Below, piece by piece: positions 11,601 through 22,769 of a DNA stretch of 37,234 nucleotides. Below the pieces are notes generated by a model that did no database searches, was not told the DNA's origin, and saw only the letters and a list, made by a program, of their open reading frames with translations. Each line of letters starts with the position of its first letter. Within the stretch, counting starts at the first letter, position 1. The stretch is from Welwitschia mirabilis. Taxonomy: Eukaryota > Gnetophyta > Gnetopsida > Welwitschiales. The position numbers were made by a program, and so were the translations under genes. The stretch spans positions 162,461,132 to 162,498,365 of the forward strand of contig JBOZIK010000001.1 of NCBI GenBank assembly GCA_051453625.1, in the 5' to 3' direction.

Positions 11601-11950
11601 ATGTCCTTGTTATAAAAGTGGAATCCATAAAACTCCATAAAGATGGTGGTTTTAGTTTCTTAGATAATAGCATGGCTCTACTTAGGAATTAGTCCTTTAG
11701 AAACATAGCAACCTTTAAAAGTTAACTTAAAAATTAATTTTTAAAATATAGTTAATCATGAAAAATATTTGATAAAATACTAGATTAAGACTTAGTTAGG
11801 AAACAATGATTAAAAACTACAACATTTATACCTTTTAAATAATTTTTTGCCTAAAGTTAAAAAAAAATCAATAGCAATCACACCTTTCAACAAGTGTTTC
11901 ACTAGTCCCTTAGTAAATAATGCAAAATGTTAAGTTCAAATGATAAATTG
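8617..11950. repeat. 1673-bp head-to-tail tandem duplication
   Basis: AAACTTTCATTCAT at 8619 recurs at 10292 and the colinear match continues for the whole unit. Shared landmarks include GATTTATGTTTTGCTATAGAAT (8726 and 10400 area), ATAAGGGAGATATATGCCCTAACTAT, CACCTCCTCATGCTTAAGAAAGGAG (9567 and 11251 area) and GGTGGTTTTAGTTTCTTA. Copy 1 ends where copy 2 starts, with no intervening internal domain. Read on the minus strand each unit carries a TATA-type promoter (GCTATAAAGGAG in copy 1), so the unit may be an LTR or a non-coding retroelement block that was duplicated by unequal exchange. Divergence is substantial, so the event is old. Confidence 0.9.
9752..9764 (-). promoter_or_regulatory. 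minus-strand TATA-type motif inside the tandem unit
   Basis: The complement reads GCTATAAAGGAG, with a diverged counterpart near 11435-11450 in the second copy. Its spacing and context resemble LTR promoters of plant retrotransposons, but no transcript evidence is available. Confidence 0.3.
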
Positions 11951-12383
11951 TCATATTTAATCAAGTCTATTCTTCTAGTTAATTTCATTTGTAAAGTCTT
12001 TTATAAATCATAATTAACTAGTCAATGATTTAATGTCCTTATTACAAAAGTGGAATCCATAAGACTCCATAAAGATGGTGGTTTTAGTTTCTTAGATAAT
12101 AGCATGGCTCTACTTAGGGATTAGTCCTTTAGAAACATATCAACCTTTAAAATTTAACTAAAAAATTATTTTTTAATATATAGTTAATCATGAAAAATAT
12201 TTGATAAAAAACTAGATTAAGACTTAGTTAGGAAACAATGATTAAAAAATGCAACATTTATACATTTTAAATAATTTTTTGGCTAAAGCTCCAAAAAAAA
12301 TCAATAGCAATCACACCTTTGAATAAGTGTTTCACTAGTCCCTTAGTAAATAATGCAAAACGTTAAGTTCAAATGATAAATTT
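11519..12383. repeat. 432-bp tandem duplication nested at the right end of the larger one
   Basis: The last 432 bases of the second 1673-bp unit (11519-11950) are repeated immediately at 11951-12383. The two copies share long runs, including GATGGTGGTTTTAGTTTCTT, AGATAATAGCATGGCTCTAC and GTGTTTCACTAGTCCCTTAG. They resemble each other much more closely than either resembles the equivalent part of the first unit (about 9840-10285). This step is therefore younger than the 1673-bp duplication. Confidence 0.92.
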
Positions 12384-14100
12384 TCAATCTTAAATCTTAT
12401 CAAGTTGACTTATTTAATCTTGAAATAAGTATGCAAATAAGTGTAAACTCTTGAGACTTGACTTCTAAGAAATTTCTTATGTTGAAACAATTCAAAATAA
12501 AATTGTACATCACAAGATGAATTAAATTTTTAAGCTTCTCAAAGACCATTTCTCTCTGAATTTTTCATGTTTCTCTTAGAAAATTTTGAAAAGTTACTAG
12601 TTTAAAAAGTTTAAATTTAATGCCCTTAACCTTAACCAAGATTTAGAAATTATTCCTAATGCATAAAAAAACTAGAATCAATGAAATAGTGCAACTTTAA
12701 AGTTAAAATTTTAATATAAGATCACACAAACCATCTTGATACTACACTTAAATCATTATTAAAAAAGCATGCATCCATAAATGAAGATAAATACACTTAA
12801 ATAAATAATGTTTCAAGGAATGATTACATAGAAAGAGAGAGGATAAAAGAAAGTTCTAGTCAAATTAAGGTCTTGTAGGATAATCTCCATGTAAAATATT
12901 CTTCTTAGAGTTTAAAATCCTTTAAATAGCATTAATTTTTTTCATTATCTCTTTTTCATCCTTCTTCATTTTATCTCAAATCTTTTGTATCCAATTCTTA
13001 TGCTTTTTAAGCACCATTTCTGTTACCTTCTTTTATAAGAATGAAATTAGAGTTTTTATGATTTTGTACATTTTTTATCATGATATCTCACAAGATTTAC
13101 TATGGAAAGGTTAACTATACTTTTATCACAAATATCACTTTCTTTCTATTTTATTTTTCTCTTTTTCCCCTTTTTTCAATGGATCAATTATATTAACAAG
13201 AATAATATTTATAAGTAAAGTGAGAAAGCCTTACCAAAACCCCTAATATAATGAGCAATAAATGAAGAAAAATGGGGCTGATTATGCCCCTCTATAAAGG
13301 TTAAATTCATAGAGTAAACATCATCTTTAGCTAACAAAAAAGCTGGGATGTGGGTGTTCCCCTAGAAGCAAAATTACATGGGATGCTAATGCTAAACCCT
13401 TAATAGTCCTATTAAATAGTAAAACAAAATTCTTGAAAATAGTGCTCATTTAAATGAACTTCTTGAATATAACAACTAATTGTCTACCACCCTATGCTTA
13501 AGTGGTTATCTCTCATCAAGCAATCAAGGAATCTCTCCATGTATTTGAATCAAAGCAGCACATGCATAGCGAGGTGCCTAAGAACCTCCGATGTTGCATT
13601 AAGCTCCTACATTTGTTTTATAACATATGCTTACTCAGCTACAAAACCTTCCATGTGTAGTTAAGCTAAAGCCATAGATAAAAAAGGTGAGGCTTGCAAA
13701 TGACATCCTTTTCCCTTACATGGTGTAACAATTCTAGAATCTTAAAATGGAACTAAGAGAAGGATTAAGGGAATCGTTGCTAAATTTCATAATTGAGTCT
13801 TTCCTATCAAGGGGATTTTCTTAAACTGGGAAGAAGAATTAATTTTAAACACTAAAGTAGGGGAGATGCTATGATGAGGCTAATGAGGAATGCCCATTGG
13901 AGAGGCAAAAAACATGGAGATAGGAGTCAATTATTCTAATTCTACTATAATTATTACTTTCCATGCATGTCTAAAGTAATTTCCTCTTTTTTTTAGGATA
14001 TCCTTAGCATCGTCATCTTCCTTTGTATGGGAAGGGATTCTCTCCATCGTTAAGCGATGAATGTGGTTTTAGTAACTACTTGTTAAATTAGAGCTTTCCC
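12384..14100. other. no recognisable gene
   Basis: The sequence is AT-rich and stop-dense on both strands. Around 13480-13700 it is slightly richer in GC and on the minus strand gives short frames (for example KYMERFLDCLMRDNHLSIG), which I could not place in any family. Probably retroelement-derived. Confidence 0.4.
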
Positions 14101-14900
14101 TTACTTTTTTTTTCTACCTTTTTCCTCTTTCTCTCTTTCCTACCATTTTCACTTTTCTTAATATTTTCTCCAAAGACCCCTCTTTGTCAATACCTTGGGC
14201 ATTCTCTAATAAGGCCATTACAAGGTTCAAATACCTAGTATGACCTCTTTTATATATCCATTTAAAAAGGAAATGTAGAACATTAATCGAGAATCCATCT
14301 TGAAGGCACATGAGAAGAAATAATGTAAACTATTAATTTGTGCATGATTCCTAAACCAAACACTTATCTACCAATTTTATGCCCATTTTCTAAAGTTGAG
14401 GGAGAGTGGTTTTGGATGAATGCTCGCTCCTTGTCTTGATAATAGAAGGATTTTATGGCCATTTGCCCTTTTAAGTTAGATTGTGAGATTTCAACCTTAT
14501 TTGAAACTCCTATGACTTATGTAATGGTATTTTTGGAGATGGTAATTTCTAGAATGTTGTTGTTTCACCCTTTCATCACTTGTAAAATTTGATGGTGTTA
14601 TAATTGAAGTATTCTTATACCTTTTTTAGTGTCGTGTTCCATCCCCTTTACACGACCAATCCCATAATTAATGGAATTGTGGATATCTAGAAATAGCGTT
14701 TCATTCAAATATTAGGTGCTTCCTAATATTTATTACTACTATTATTCCTCATTATCTCCTCACCTTTCTAGCTACTTTGAGTAGAGTAAAGAAAAAATTT
14801 GAAAAGATATATTCATCTCTATGATTCCATAATTACCAATAAAAGAATTATGAATACTTAAGATTAAAAAGATTTTAATGAGGTAAGTTTAGCTTATAGT
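14101..14900 (-). other. possible 3' part of the minus-strand LINE, with an unrecognised 65-codon frame
   Basis: On the minus strand an ATG frame at 14311-14114 encodes a basic peptide ending KILRKVKMVGKRERGKR. Further upstream, at about 14600-14400, another frame is mostly open (NKVEISQSNLKGQMAIKSF). Neither matches a family I know. A T run at 14105-14113 on the plus strand would be a short poly(A) for a minus-strand retroposon, so this stretch could be the tail of the LINE whose zf-RVT domain ends near 14935. That link is an inference from position only. Confidence 0.25.
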
Positions 14901-14934
14901 TAATGATAGTAATAAAGTTAGTTGTCCAATCATA

Positions 14935-16730
14935 ATGAGTATATAGGTGGGATGTGGATTCATTATGCATGCACATTGAACAAATTTGAGAAACCATAAT
15001 TCCTCAATTATGAAGCCTATTAGCTATTATATTTACTCTCTTATCTAGCATCAAAATAAAAATTTTGATATTCTTGGGAATAATCCATTGTCAGAACTAC
15101 ATCCTCGTATCATTCTTATTATACTCTATAGCTAACACTTTCTTGTTAGTCTAATCTCATCTCATTCCTAAGGAATTAAGGATGATACATGTCTTAATAA
15201 TGTTTTACCATAAGACAAAGCTATCCTTCTGACTTAAACTATACCTATGATACGTTAACCTAGTTCAAGTAAGATCTCCATTATGTAGCCTCATAATAAT
15301 TTTGCACTATTTAATAAGATTGATATTTTTAATATTATTAATACCTAATCCCTAGAATCCTTAGGTTTATTAATGTTTACTAACTTGATAAGGTGAACTT
15401 TAGCTTTGAATTTTGCTTTAGACTAAAAAAATCTTCTAAAGGCTTTGTTAATAAGTTAATAAACTTTCTTTGGTGGGGCAACTATAGTTTATATGTATTG
15501 GGCTGTTGAACTTAGAATCTATTATAGTGATCCATGCATATTCTCCTATAAACTCTAAAAGAGGCTTCTAAATATCAGTTATTGACTAATTTTTCATAGG
15601 AATTCCTAAGTAAATATTTGATTTTTAAAACATCTTTAGTTCCCATTTCATTAACTCTTTTCCTATTAACATTGGAATTAAAAAATTAGATTTGGAATTT
15701 TTCCTAATTTATTTGAAGCCTTAATAAGATCTTCAAACTCATTAGTACCCTTGATTATGTCCTTATCATCCTTTTTGGCGGTCATGATAGTTATATCATC
15801 TACATGGTTAATAGTTAAGAAGATTTAACCATAAATTGATATTCTTTTAACCCTATGCTTGTTCAAAGTATTCCTTCTCTCTTTTATAATTATAATAAAT
15901 AGGTAAGTTAAAATCATGCCCTTGCCTTAACCATTTTTTAGAATTATGGGTTCTTATTTATCTTAACAAAGAATCTATCTACTTTCTAAATCTCTAAAAT
16001 TAGGCTTGTAAACTTAGTGGGGAGCCCTTTATGTAACATGATATTTGTTAATGCTTTTTAATTAATAGTATCATAATCTTTAATAATACTTAATTTAAAA
16101 ACATTGTAAAGAATTTACTTAATTTATAGGTATGAATAAATTCATGCTTAAGAATTATTTTCTAACTGTACCTTACTTTAATGAAATCTACTTGAGTCGG
16201 ATTAACCAGATTGGAAAGGACTATGCCTATTCTATGAAGGTTCCTTGATGAGAATCCTATATATTACATTACATGCCCAAATGGAATGAAAATTAGATAG
16301 GTTAATGACATCTTTTTTATTGAAAATATCTCTCATATTTGTATAATTTATTTCTTTATAAATTTTTTCTTTTAACATAATGTCATTAATCATATCAGTG
16401 ATTCTCTCTAGTAGATAAGAAGTAAATATTTTTCAAAGATTCATAGGCCAACCATTTTACTTTAGTTTACTTTTTATGACTTCACAAATTTCCTACACTA
16501 TACAATTTAATATAAGATAATTTTTGTATTTTTGTTTAAGATTTTCATCATTTTGATGTCATCTAATCTTTCCTTGAAATGACTTCAAAGCTTCCTGTAG
16601 TGAATTTTAGAAATGTCTACAATAGGTTTTTTTTTTTTAAGTTTTATTTCTTTACACTAAATTCTTAGTCTTTTAATTTGATTATTATTCATATTTTTCA
16701 AAGTAATATCGAGGGAAAAAAATTTAAGTG
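14935..16730 (-). pseudogene. L1-type LINE reverse transcriptase and zf-RVT, minus strand, decayed
   Basis: Reading the complement from 16.5 kb downwards gives the order expected of a plant L1 ORF2. GWPMNL and KIFTSYLLERITDMIND (near 16450-16380) match the RPISL-YKI-K-LA-R block. KDYDTIN-KALTNIMLHKG (near 16080-16020) matches the KAYDRVEW block. NHVDDITIMTAKKDDKD (VDD at 15803-15795) is the catalytic (Y/F)xDD motif, followed by a KAS-type segment. A frameshifted LGIPM lies near 15600 and YAWITIIDSKFNSPI near 15540. WIIPKNIKILILMLDKR and then CSMCMHNESTSHLY (about 14986-14938) form the zf-RVT domain. Stops and frameshifts occur throughout. The endonuclease half is missing here but is found on the same strand at 21.7-22.7 kb. 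Confidence 0.85.
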
Positions 16731-17230
16731 GAATTGTGACACGCTAACTTTAATTACCCTAATTAAGCATAATTGTTTTTAAATAACACATTATCAACTA
16801 ACATGCACAATGGAACTTAGGATCAATTTCTATTAGACCTTATTAAAACATTATAAGATTTAAAATAATTAAATAATATAATTACTACTTAACTATAAAC
16901 CCTTTTGGTTTGCATACAATAATGATGTTAAAATTGTGTCCTATTTTATTTCTAAATTTTGTTTTCATCACATAAAGATATCTTGTACAAAGCTAATGGA
17001 ATGTTAACTTGTTTTATTACATACAATGGATAAGTTTTAGGATAGTGCCTAACCAATATAATAGGAGATTGCAACTCCCATTAATGTCATTCTAACTCAA
17101 TATCTAGCCACCCTCCAGATGGGAGTTGGTTCTACTTTAGGTTTTATACTATACAAATATGGTGAGGCTTAACTCCATAGGCTTAGAATTCACTTTGATA
17201 TACCCTCAATATAGGTGATAGGTGGTGTGT

Positions 17231-17913
17231 NNNNNNNNNNNNNNNNNNNNNNNNNNNNNNNNNNNNNNNNNNNNNNNNNNNNNNNNNNNNNNNNNNNNNN
17301 NNNNNNNNNNNNNNNNNNNNNNNNNNNNNNNNNNNNNNNNNNNNNNNNNNNNNNNNNNNNNNNNNNNNNNNNNNNNNNNNNNNNNNNNNNNNNNNNNNNN
17401 NNNNNNNNNNNNNNNNNNNNNNNNNNNNNNNNNNNNNNNNNNNNNNNNNNNNNNNNNNNNNNNNNNNNNNNNNNNNNNNNNNNNNNNNNNNNNNNNNNNN
17501 NNNNNNNNNNNNNNNNNNNNNNNNNNNNNNNNNNNNNNNNNNNNNNNNNNNNNNNNNNNNNNNNNNNNNNNNNNNNNNNNNNNNNNNNNNNNNNNNNNNN
17601 NNNNNNNNNNNNNNNNNNNNNNNNNNNNNNNNNNNNNNNNNNNNNNNNNNNNNNNNNNNNNNNNNNNNNNNNNNNNNNNNNNNNNNNNNNNNNNNNNNNN
17701 NNNNNNNNNNNNNNNNNNNNNNNNNNNNNNNNNNNNNNNNNNNNNNNNNNNNNNNNNNNNNNNNNNNNNNNNNNNNNNNNNNNNNNNNNNNNNNNNNNNN
17801 NNNNNNNNNNNNNNNNNNNNNNNNNNNNNNNNNNNNNNNNNNNNNNNNNNNNNNNNNNNNNNNNNNNNNNNNNNNNNNNNNNNNNNNNNNNNNNNNNNNN
17901 NNNNNNNNNNNNN
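17231..17913. other. assembly gap (683 N)
   Basis: Unresolved bases. The size is not a round number, so it was probably estimated from paired reads. Apparent frames across it are artefacts. Confidence 0.99.
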
Positions 17914-18348
17914 TAACCCATCCTAGTGATGAATTCCAAGTATGGTAATAAACAATTAATTAGATTATCTTAGTTTAACTAAATGAATACATCATAAAAA
18001 TTCAAGTATACAATTATGTGAATATTTAATGGATTGTTTAACTAGTAAAATTATTCTAATCATCATTGGGTTTATTTTATGAAAATAATTATATAGAAGA
18101 AAAATAGAGTATACAAGCATAATTTTGATTTTACATAAAAGGAAAATTATATATTTTTAAAGCATAATAGTGAAAATAAATGAATTAAAACCTCCTTTTA
18201 TTTTTCTACTTCATAGTAATTCTTTTCAAATAAGGCACATTAATACATCCAAGTTTTACTTTACGAGCATGCTTAATTTATGGGACTATGCCAACTTTTA
18301 AAATCTCCTTTATAAATTCTAAGTATCTATAGCAAAATAAAGTTAAAG

Positions 18349-18382
<34 letters not shown>

Positions 18383-19500
18383 CAAAAAAATTAATAAAGC
18401 TAAGTGATTGAGCTACACATCTCTAGATTTATTAGGCAGACAACCCTAATATTTATGCTTGAAATGCAAGAATATCGGCTTAAATATTAATAAATAATAT
18501 TTAAAAATGATAAGAAAAAAATTTAGATTAACTAAAAATAATATAGAATATTTAAAATAATTTGGTACTTACATTAGATAATTTTTTATAATTATTAAAA
18601 TTAGTTACGAATTTTCTTAGCTTTTAAAAGGAATTGAAACTAAAAATTTATAATTAATTATTTAAAAATGTAAAAATGAATTAGACTTACTTTTCTTAAA
18701 ATAGACTCATTATATTATCCGTAAAAACTAATTTTATTAAATCTAAATTAGTACAGATACATTCCATAGGTTCAAAAGAGTTTCTAAAATAATACTCTTT
18801 ACTAAAATCGCTATAACGTTTAATCTACTAGGAGTTTTTAAATAAATAAATATGTTTGGAAATATTATTGAATTCTTTAAAAGTTGAAATATTTAATTTT
18901 AACCTAGGAATTTCTATTAATTTTAAAAACTAAGATGTTTTGCTTGTTGTTTTCTACTTGTAACTTTTAAGTTATTTTCATAAAATAAATTTTAAAATTT
19001 ATTCTAATATCAGAAAAATTATTATTTCAGAACCTTTTAGTTTTTAACATGATTCTAAATCTAGATATAAAAATTTCATAAATATTTACTAGTATTGAAT
19101 TAATTATGACTTTCTTAAGTTATGATTCACTTTTGGGAAAAAGAAGGCTTTAACTAAACTAAGGACAAGAGAACTCATACTAATTTAATGAAATAAAAAT
19201 TAATTAAATTAAATAAAAATTCGTAATAAAAACACTGTTGAAAGAGTATAAAACATAATTATAATTAATGTAAACTCAATTTATAATAATAATCAATGCA
19301 TCAAGTACCATGAGCTTTAGGATTTTCTAAAAAGGAGTACCTGGCCTAAATAGATTTATGAGAATCAAAATCATTTACCCTAATAAGAACTCTAATTCCA
19401 ATCTGATGAAAAATGCATTTTCAAAATATGATAATGCAAAACAACATGAGAATCCAAAATTATAGTGAACCCCCTGGTCATTTAGCCAAAATATCCACTA
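17914..19500. other. LTR body or internal sequence without coding motifs; AT microsatellite
   Basis: Very AT-rich and without any recognisable frame. It contains a pure (AT)n tract at 18352-18379. Position suggests the downstream (R/U5-side) portion of the minus-strand LTR, which would make that LTR unusually long, about 4 kb. Confidence 0.4.
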
Positions 19501-19512
19501 GACACATAAAAG

Positions 19513-19680
19513 CTAAGCATGTTAAGAGGTCCCTTAACTCTCTCCCTTATCTTAGCCTATGCTACTAAGATGGAAAATATCAATTAGTATCTCCATTAAC
19601 TAAGCATGTAAAGAGATCCCTAAAATTTATCCCTTATCTTAGTATCAGCTAATGGAAAAGACAATACAAATACTATAATC
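19513..19680. repeat. 87-bp tandem duplication
   Basis: CTAAGCATGTTAAGAGGTCCC at 19513 and CTAAGCATGTAAAGAGATCCC at 19600 start two copies that both continue to CCCTTATCTTAG and a diverged tail. It lies downstream of the LTR promoter on the minus strand. Confidence 0.85.
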
Positions 19681-19942
19681 ATATGCATAGCTCTAGTGCA
19701 AGAAATGGACCTAAAATTCTTATGAAAGAAGAACATACTTAGAGAGAAAATATTGATTCTTCTTAAAGAAGATTGATGAAGTCCTAAGCTCCAAGATCCT
19801 AGCTTTAAGCTTCTAATCTACATGCTTCAAGATTTAATATCCAAGCTCCAACTTCACACTCAAGAGGATGAAAGATTAAGAAGAAATTTTAGTAGCATAA
19901 ACTTTCTTGCAGAATATTAGCTTAAAAAGAAATAAGAGGATT

Positions 19943-19952
19943 CCATTTATAG
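19943..19952 (-). promoter_or_regulatory. LTR TATA box
   Basis: The complement reads CTATAAATGG followed by AATCCTC and a pyrimidine- and AGCTT-rich leader, a common plant LTR promoter layout. It lies 794 bases inside the LTR start at 20746, a reasonable U3 length. Confidence 0.5.
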
Positions 19953-20039
19953 ATAAATGATGTACCAAAGGTCCTTGATATAATTGGTTAAAGACCACCC
20001 ACATCATTTTACTCTAAGATAAAGAAATCTCTTTTTGAT

Positions 20040-20312
20040 TGATAAGATTAATCAATGACAAGTTAGATGAACTTTATGTAAAAGTGATATGGACATATGA
20101 ATAACAATGACAAGATTGGTTAATGATAAGTTGGATGGCATGTGTAAAAGTGATATGGGCATATAAATGACAATGACAAGATTGATCAATAACAAGTTAG
20201 ATGAGCTTGTGTAGAAGTGACATTGACATACGAATAACTAGTAATAAGATTGATCAATAAGAAGTTGTAAGATCTTGTATAAGAAGTAAAAGTGATGTAT
20301 GAATGATAGAAG
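20040..20312. repeat. 66-68 bp minisatellite, four copies, in LTR U3
   Basis: AAGATT-G-TCAAT-A-AAGTT-GAT landmarks begin at 20044, 20112, 20178 and 20246, giving steps of 68, 66 and 68 bases. Each copy also holds GTAAAAGTGATAT or a variant and CATATGAAT or a variant. In the minus-strand LTR it sits between the LTR start and the TATA box, where plant retroelements often carry tandem repeats that influence transcription. Such an effect here is inferred. Confidence 0.9.
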
Positions 20313-20458
20313 GAATCTTATTTATAACTTGTGCACTAAATTTAGATGCATAATTATCTTTATTTTATTATCAGTATTGCTTACATGAATTTTTCAATTT
20401 AACTATTTAACCATATAAATGGCTTGTCTAGTCATAAATAGATTTATTTAGTATTAGA

Positions 20459-20746
20459 ATTCTTATAATTATCATTATTATTTAAAATAATAAAATTATC
20501 TAAAACTAATATTAATTAATTAAGTAATCTTATGAGTGCCTATAATTCCAAATATATATCCTTCACATAAGAAATATAACACATTATTAATTTTAAAGCT
20601 ACACATTAATTCTCATATGTCTTAAATTAAAGAAAAAAAGGATTTTCATTAAAATTTGATATTGAAATGTATTACATAATTTAGAGACTCTCGAAATGAT
20701 ATCCTTACATTAACTAATTATAGATTACAAAATGTGGGGTATAACA
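20459..20746 (-). repeat. LTR start, copy 1
   Basis: This 288-base segment matches 21399-21672. Common landmarks from right to left are TGTGG-(G/A)-TATAACA, ATTACAAAATG, AAAATTTGATAT, GGATTTT-ATTAAAA, ATTAATTAATTAAGT and TTATTTAAAATAATAAAATTAT. Complement termini TGTTATACC identify it as an LTR 5' end on the minus strand. Orientation also fits the TATA box at 19943-19952. Confidence 0.75.
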
Positions 20747-21298
20747 AATTTCTAAGTGAGAGATAGAGTTACTGGAAAATGGAAGTAAAAATACATAGTA
20801 AAAACAAGATTTAATGAGTATATTACCTAGTGTGACATTACTTTTATAGATTTTTTGTGCTTAAAGTACAAGTGTGAAAATTTGACTCACTATATCCATT
20901 ATTAAAGGGGATTTTAAAATCATAAAAAAGGGCTTCGCTAAGATACTCTATGAACATTTGTTTATCCATTTTTCACTTAATCAAAATTTGAAGAGGGCCT
21001 TAAATAAGTACTTTTTATTCAAAGGGGTCCTTCAAATTCCCATTCAAAAAATTTTATTAGTATGAATTGTTTGAAAGGGGTCTTATAATAATAAATGGTT
21101 TGAAAGGTTTTAGGGAACCCTCAAGCCAGAAATAAGACAACAATGGAGCAAAAGATAAATTAATAAAATGTAGCTCACACTTTTTTTTATTTGAATGGAA
21201 GGGTTTAAATACCCTCAAAGTATAATAAAATATAGATAAAATAAGGCAGCAGAAGAGGGAAATCAGGAGATCTTAAATATAGATAGTGATGGAAGAGA
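20747..21298. other. spacer between the two LTR starts, with GAAAGGGGTC-type repeats and a palindrome
   Basis: No coding motif. Diverged short repeats related to TTTGAAAGGGGTCTT occur near 20990, 21033, 21070 and 21100. GGGTTTAAATACCC at 21201-21214 has complementary arms around TTTAAA and could be a TATA-like site on either strand. If the two LTR starts belong to one element, this is the 3' end of its internal domain; otherwise it is part of another element. Confidence 0.4.
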
Positions 21299-21398
21299 NN
21301 NNNNNNNNNNNNNNNNNNNNNNNNNNNNNNNNNNNNNNNNNNNNNNNNNNNNNNNNNNNNNNNNNNNNNNNNNNNNNNNNNNNNNNNNNNNNNNNNNN
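21299..21398. other. assembly gap of exactly 100 N (size probably arbitrary)
   Basis: Exactly 100 Ns is a common convention for a gap of unknown length. The second LTR copy begins at the first base after it, so the gap probably cuts an LTR and may conceal several kilobases. Confidence 0.97.
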
Positions 21399-21672
21399 AA
21401 TTCTTATAATTATCATTATTATTTAAAATAATAAAATTATTCAAAACTAAGATTAATTAATTAAGTGACCTTATGAGTACCTCTAGTTCAAAATATATCA
21501 TTAGCATAAGAGATATAATACATTATTAATTGTAAGTTACACATTAAGCTCATTACAGAGAAAAAGGATTTTGATTAAAATTTGATATCAACATGTATTA
21601 CATAATTGAGATACACTCATAATCATGTCATTACAATTACTAATTAAAGATTACAAAATGTGGAATATAACA
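21399..21672 (-). repeat. LTR start, copy 2 (truncated by gap)
   Basis: Diverged copy of 20459-20746 ending in the complement TGTTATATTCC. Immediately to its right, at 21673, LINE sequence begins, so this is taken as the outer end of the LTR element. The homology runs right up to the gap edge. Confidence 0.75.
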
Positions 21673-22692
21673 TGCATTCACCTTATTTAAATCATTGAAC
21701 TCAGAATCAGTAGCATTAGTAGTTCTCCTTGTCTTTACACGGCTTATGAAGATTCATTAGGGCTTTACCTTTTGATTAACATCCAAAATTTTCAACTTTT
21801 CTTTACTCTATATTTCCTCTAAATGTGATAAAAATCCTTTATTTTTCTGATAAAATCAATTTTGTCTTTCATGGCCTAGGGTTTAAGATTTAACTTTACG
21901 TGCCTAGAGGCCCTCAAGATGAAAAACCAATAGTTTTTTCCTTCATAATAGTTCAACATGTTATAAGTAAACTTATCTAGAATTTCTTTGTTTAACTAGT
22001 ATCTTTTTAATTTAAAACTATTGTGGTAGGGAACTTTCATCCTATTTGTAAAATAATGTATTTGCATTTTAATCTTGTCCTTGAGAGACTCTTAATAGAC
22101 ATAGAGTAGATCTAGCAATTTTTCCTATTATCCTTGCCCTGTTGATTTTACTAAAATATTTAGTGATCCCCTTCTTTTAGTTGAACTAGCTAAACATGCT
22201 ATTTATAATATAAGTATAAAGGTTATTTTATTACACCAATCTTAAGTAATCATTAGCTTTAAAATCATTCTAATACTTACACTTAAATTTATTCCATCTA
22301 TAAATACATTGATTGAAAACCTCAATAATTACCCAATAGTAGTCGATAATATTTCTGTAAACTGTTATAGAATTTAAATTTTGAATTAATGTTTCTAAGG
22401 GCCATAAAAAATAAGTTAGACCATCTTTTTATCTAAATTGTATTATGCTAAGTAGTTATTTCCAACACCTATAAAGAAAATTTACAAGTAATAATAAGTC
22501 CCTTGGACTTATCTCTTCTTACTATAATAATTTACTACTAACCCTATGGAGGTATCTAGGTCTTCCTTAATAAAAGCTTTATTTTATAAATATACACAAC
22601 ATCAACTAACCATTCTTGTAATACATGCATAAGGGACTTTTTTCTTGTAGAAGATCCTTATTTCCTTGATATTCCATAAAAAGATAATCATT
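21673..22692 (-). pseudogene. L1-type LINE ORF2 start: APE endonuclease, decayed
   Basis: On the minus strand a frame opens at about 22690 with MIIFLWNIKEIRIFYKKK, corresponding to the first motif of L1 ORF2 endonucleases (M-I-SWN-RGL, with KR residues after it). A later segment reads LIFYGP, matching the NVYGP motif. Catalytic motifs further on (GDFN, SDH) are not readable because of frameshifts. The 1.0 kb up to 21673 is the length expected for the endonuclease plus linker. It is then cut by the LTR element. The reverse transcriptase on the same strand at 14.9-16.7 kb is its likely continuation. Confidence 0.55.
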
Positions 22693-22769
22693 AGTTTTTC
22701 CTTCAATGTTGGCATGTTTCTCAATCATGTCTTTTAACATTAAATGGAACTTACTATAAATGTTTATTT

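Larger units (their letters stand above)
16735..21672 (-). mobile_element. LTR retrotransposon (minus strand) inserted in a LINE, partly hidden by gaps
   Basis: Two copies of one LTR start are seen on the minus strand: TGTTATACCCCACATTTTG from 20746 and TGTTATATTCCACATTTTG from 21672. The left limit is proposed at 16735, where the complement ends GCGTGTCACA, giving TG...CA termini. Both flanks outside 16735 and 21672 are parts of a minus-strand LINE, which is the main argument for these borders. The flanking pentamers (GGAAT at 16730-16734, TGCAT at 21673-21677) match only partly, so no clean target duplication is visible. A 683-base gap and an arbitrary-looking 100-base gap hide internal sequence. 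No gag or pol motif is readable inside. Confidence 0.45.

Noticed and set aside
17190-17939. Long open frames across the first gap
   Set aside because: They consist of unresolved N bases; only a few real codons lie at each edge.
18352-18379. AT microsatellite as a regulatory or matrix-attachment signal
   Set aside because: A simple (AT)n tract in AT-rich DNA is expected by slippage; nothing else supports a role.
21205-21444. Minus-strand frame spanning the 100-N gap
   Set aside because: The central part is N; the flanks are LTR start and non-coding spacer.
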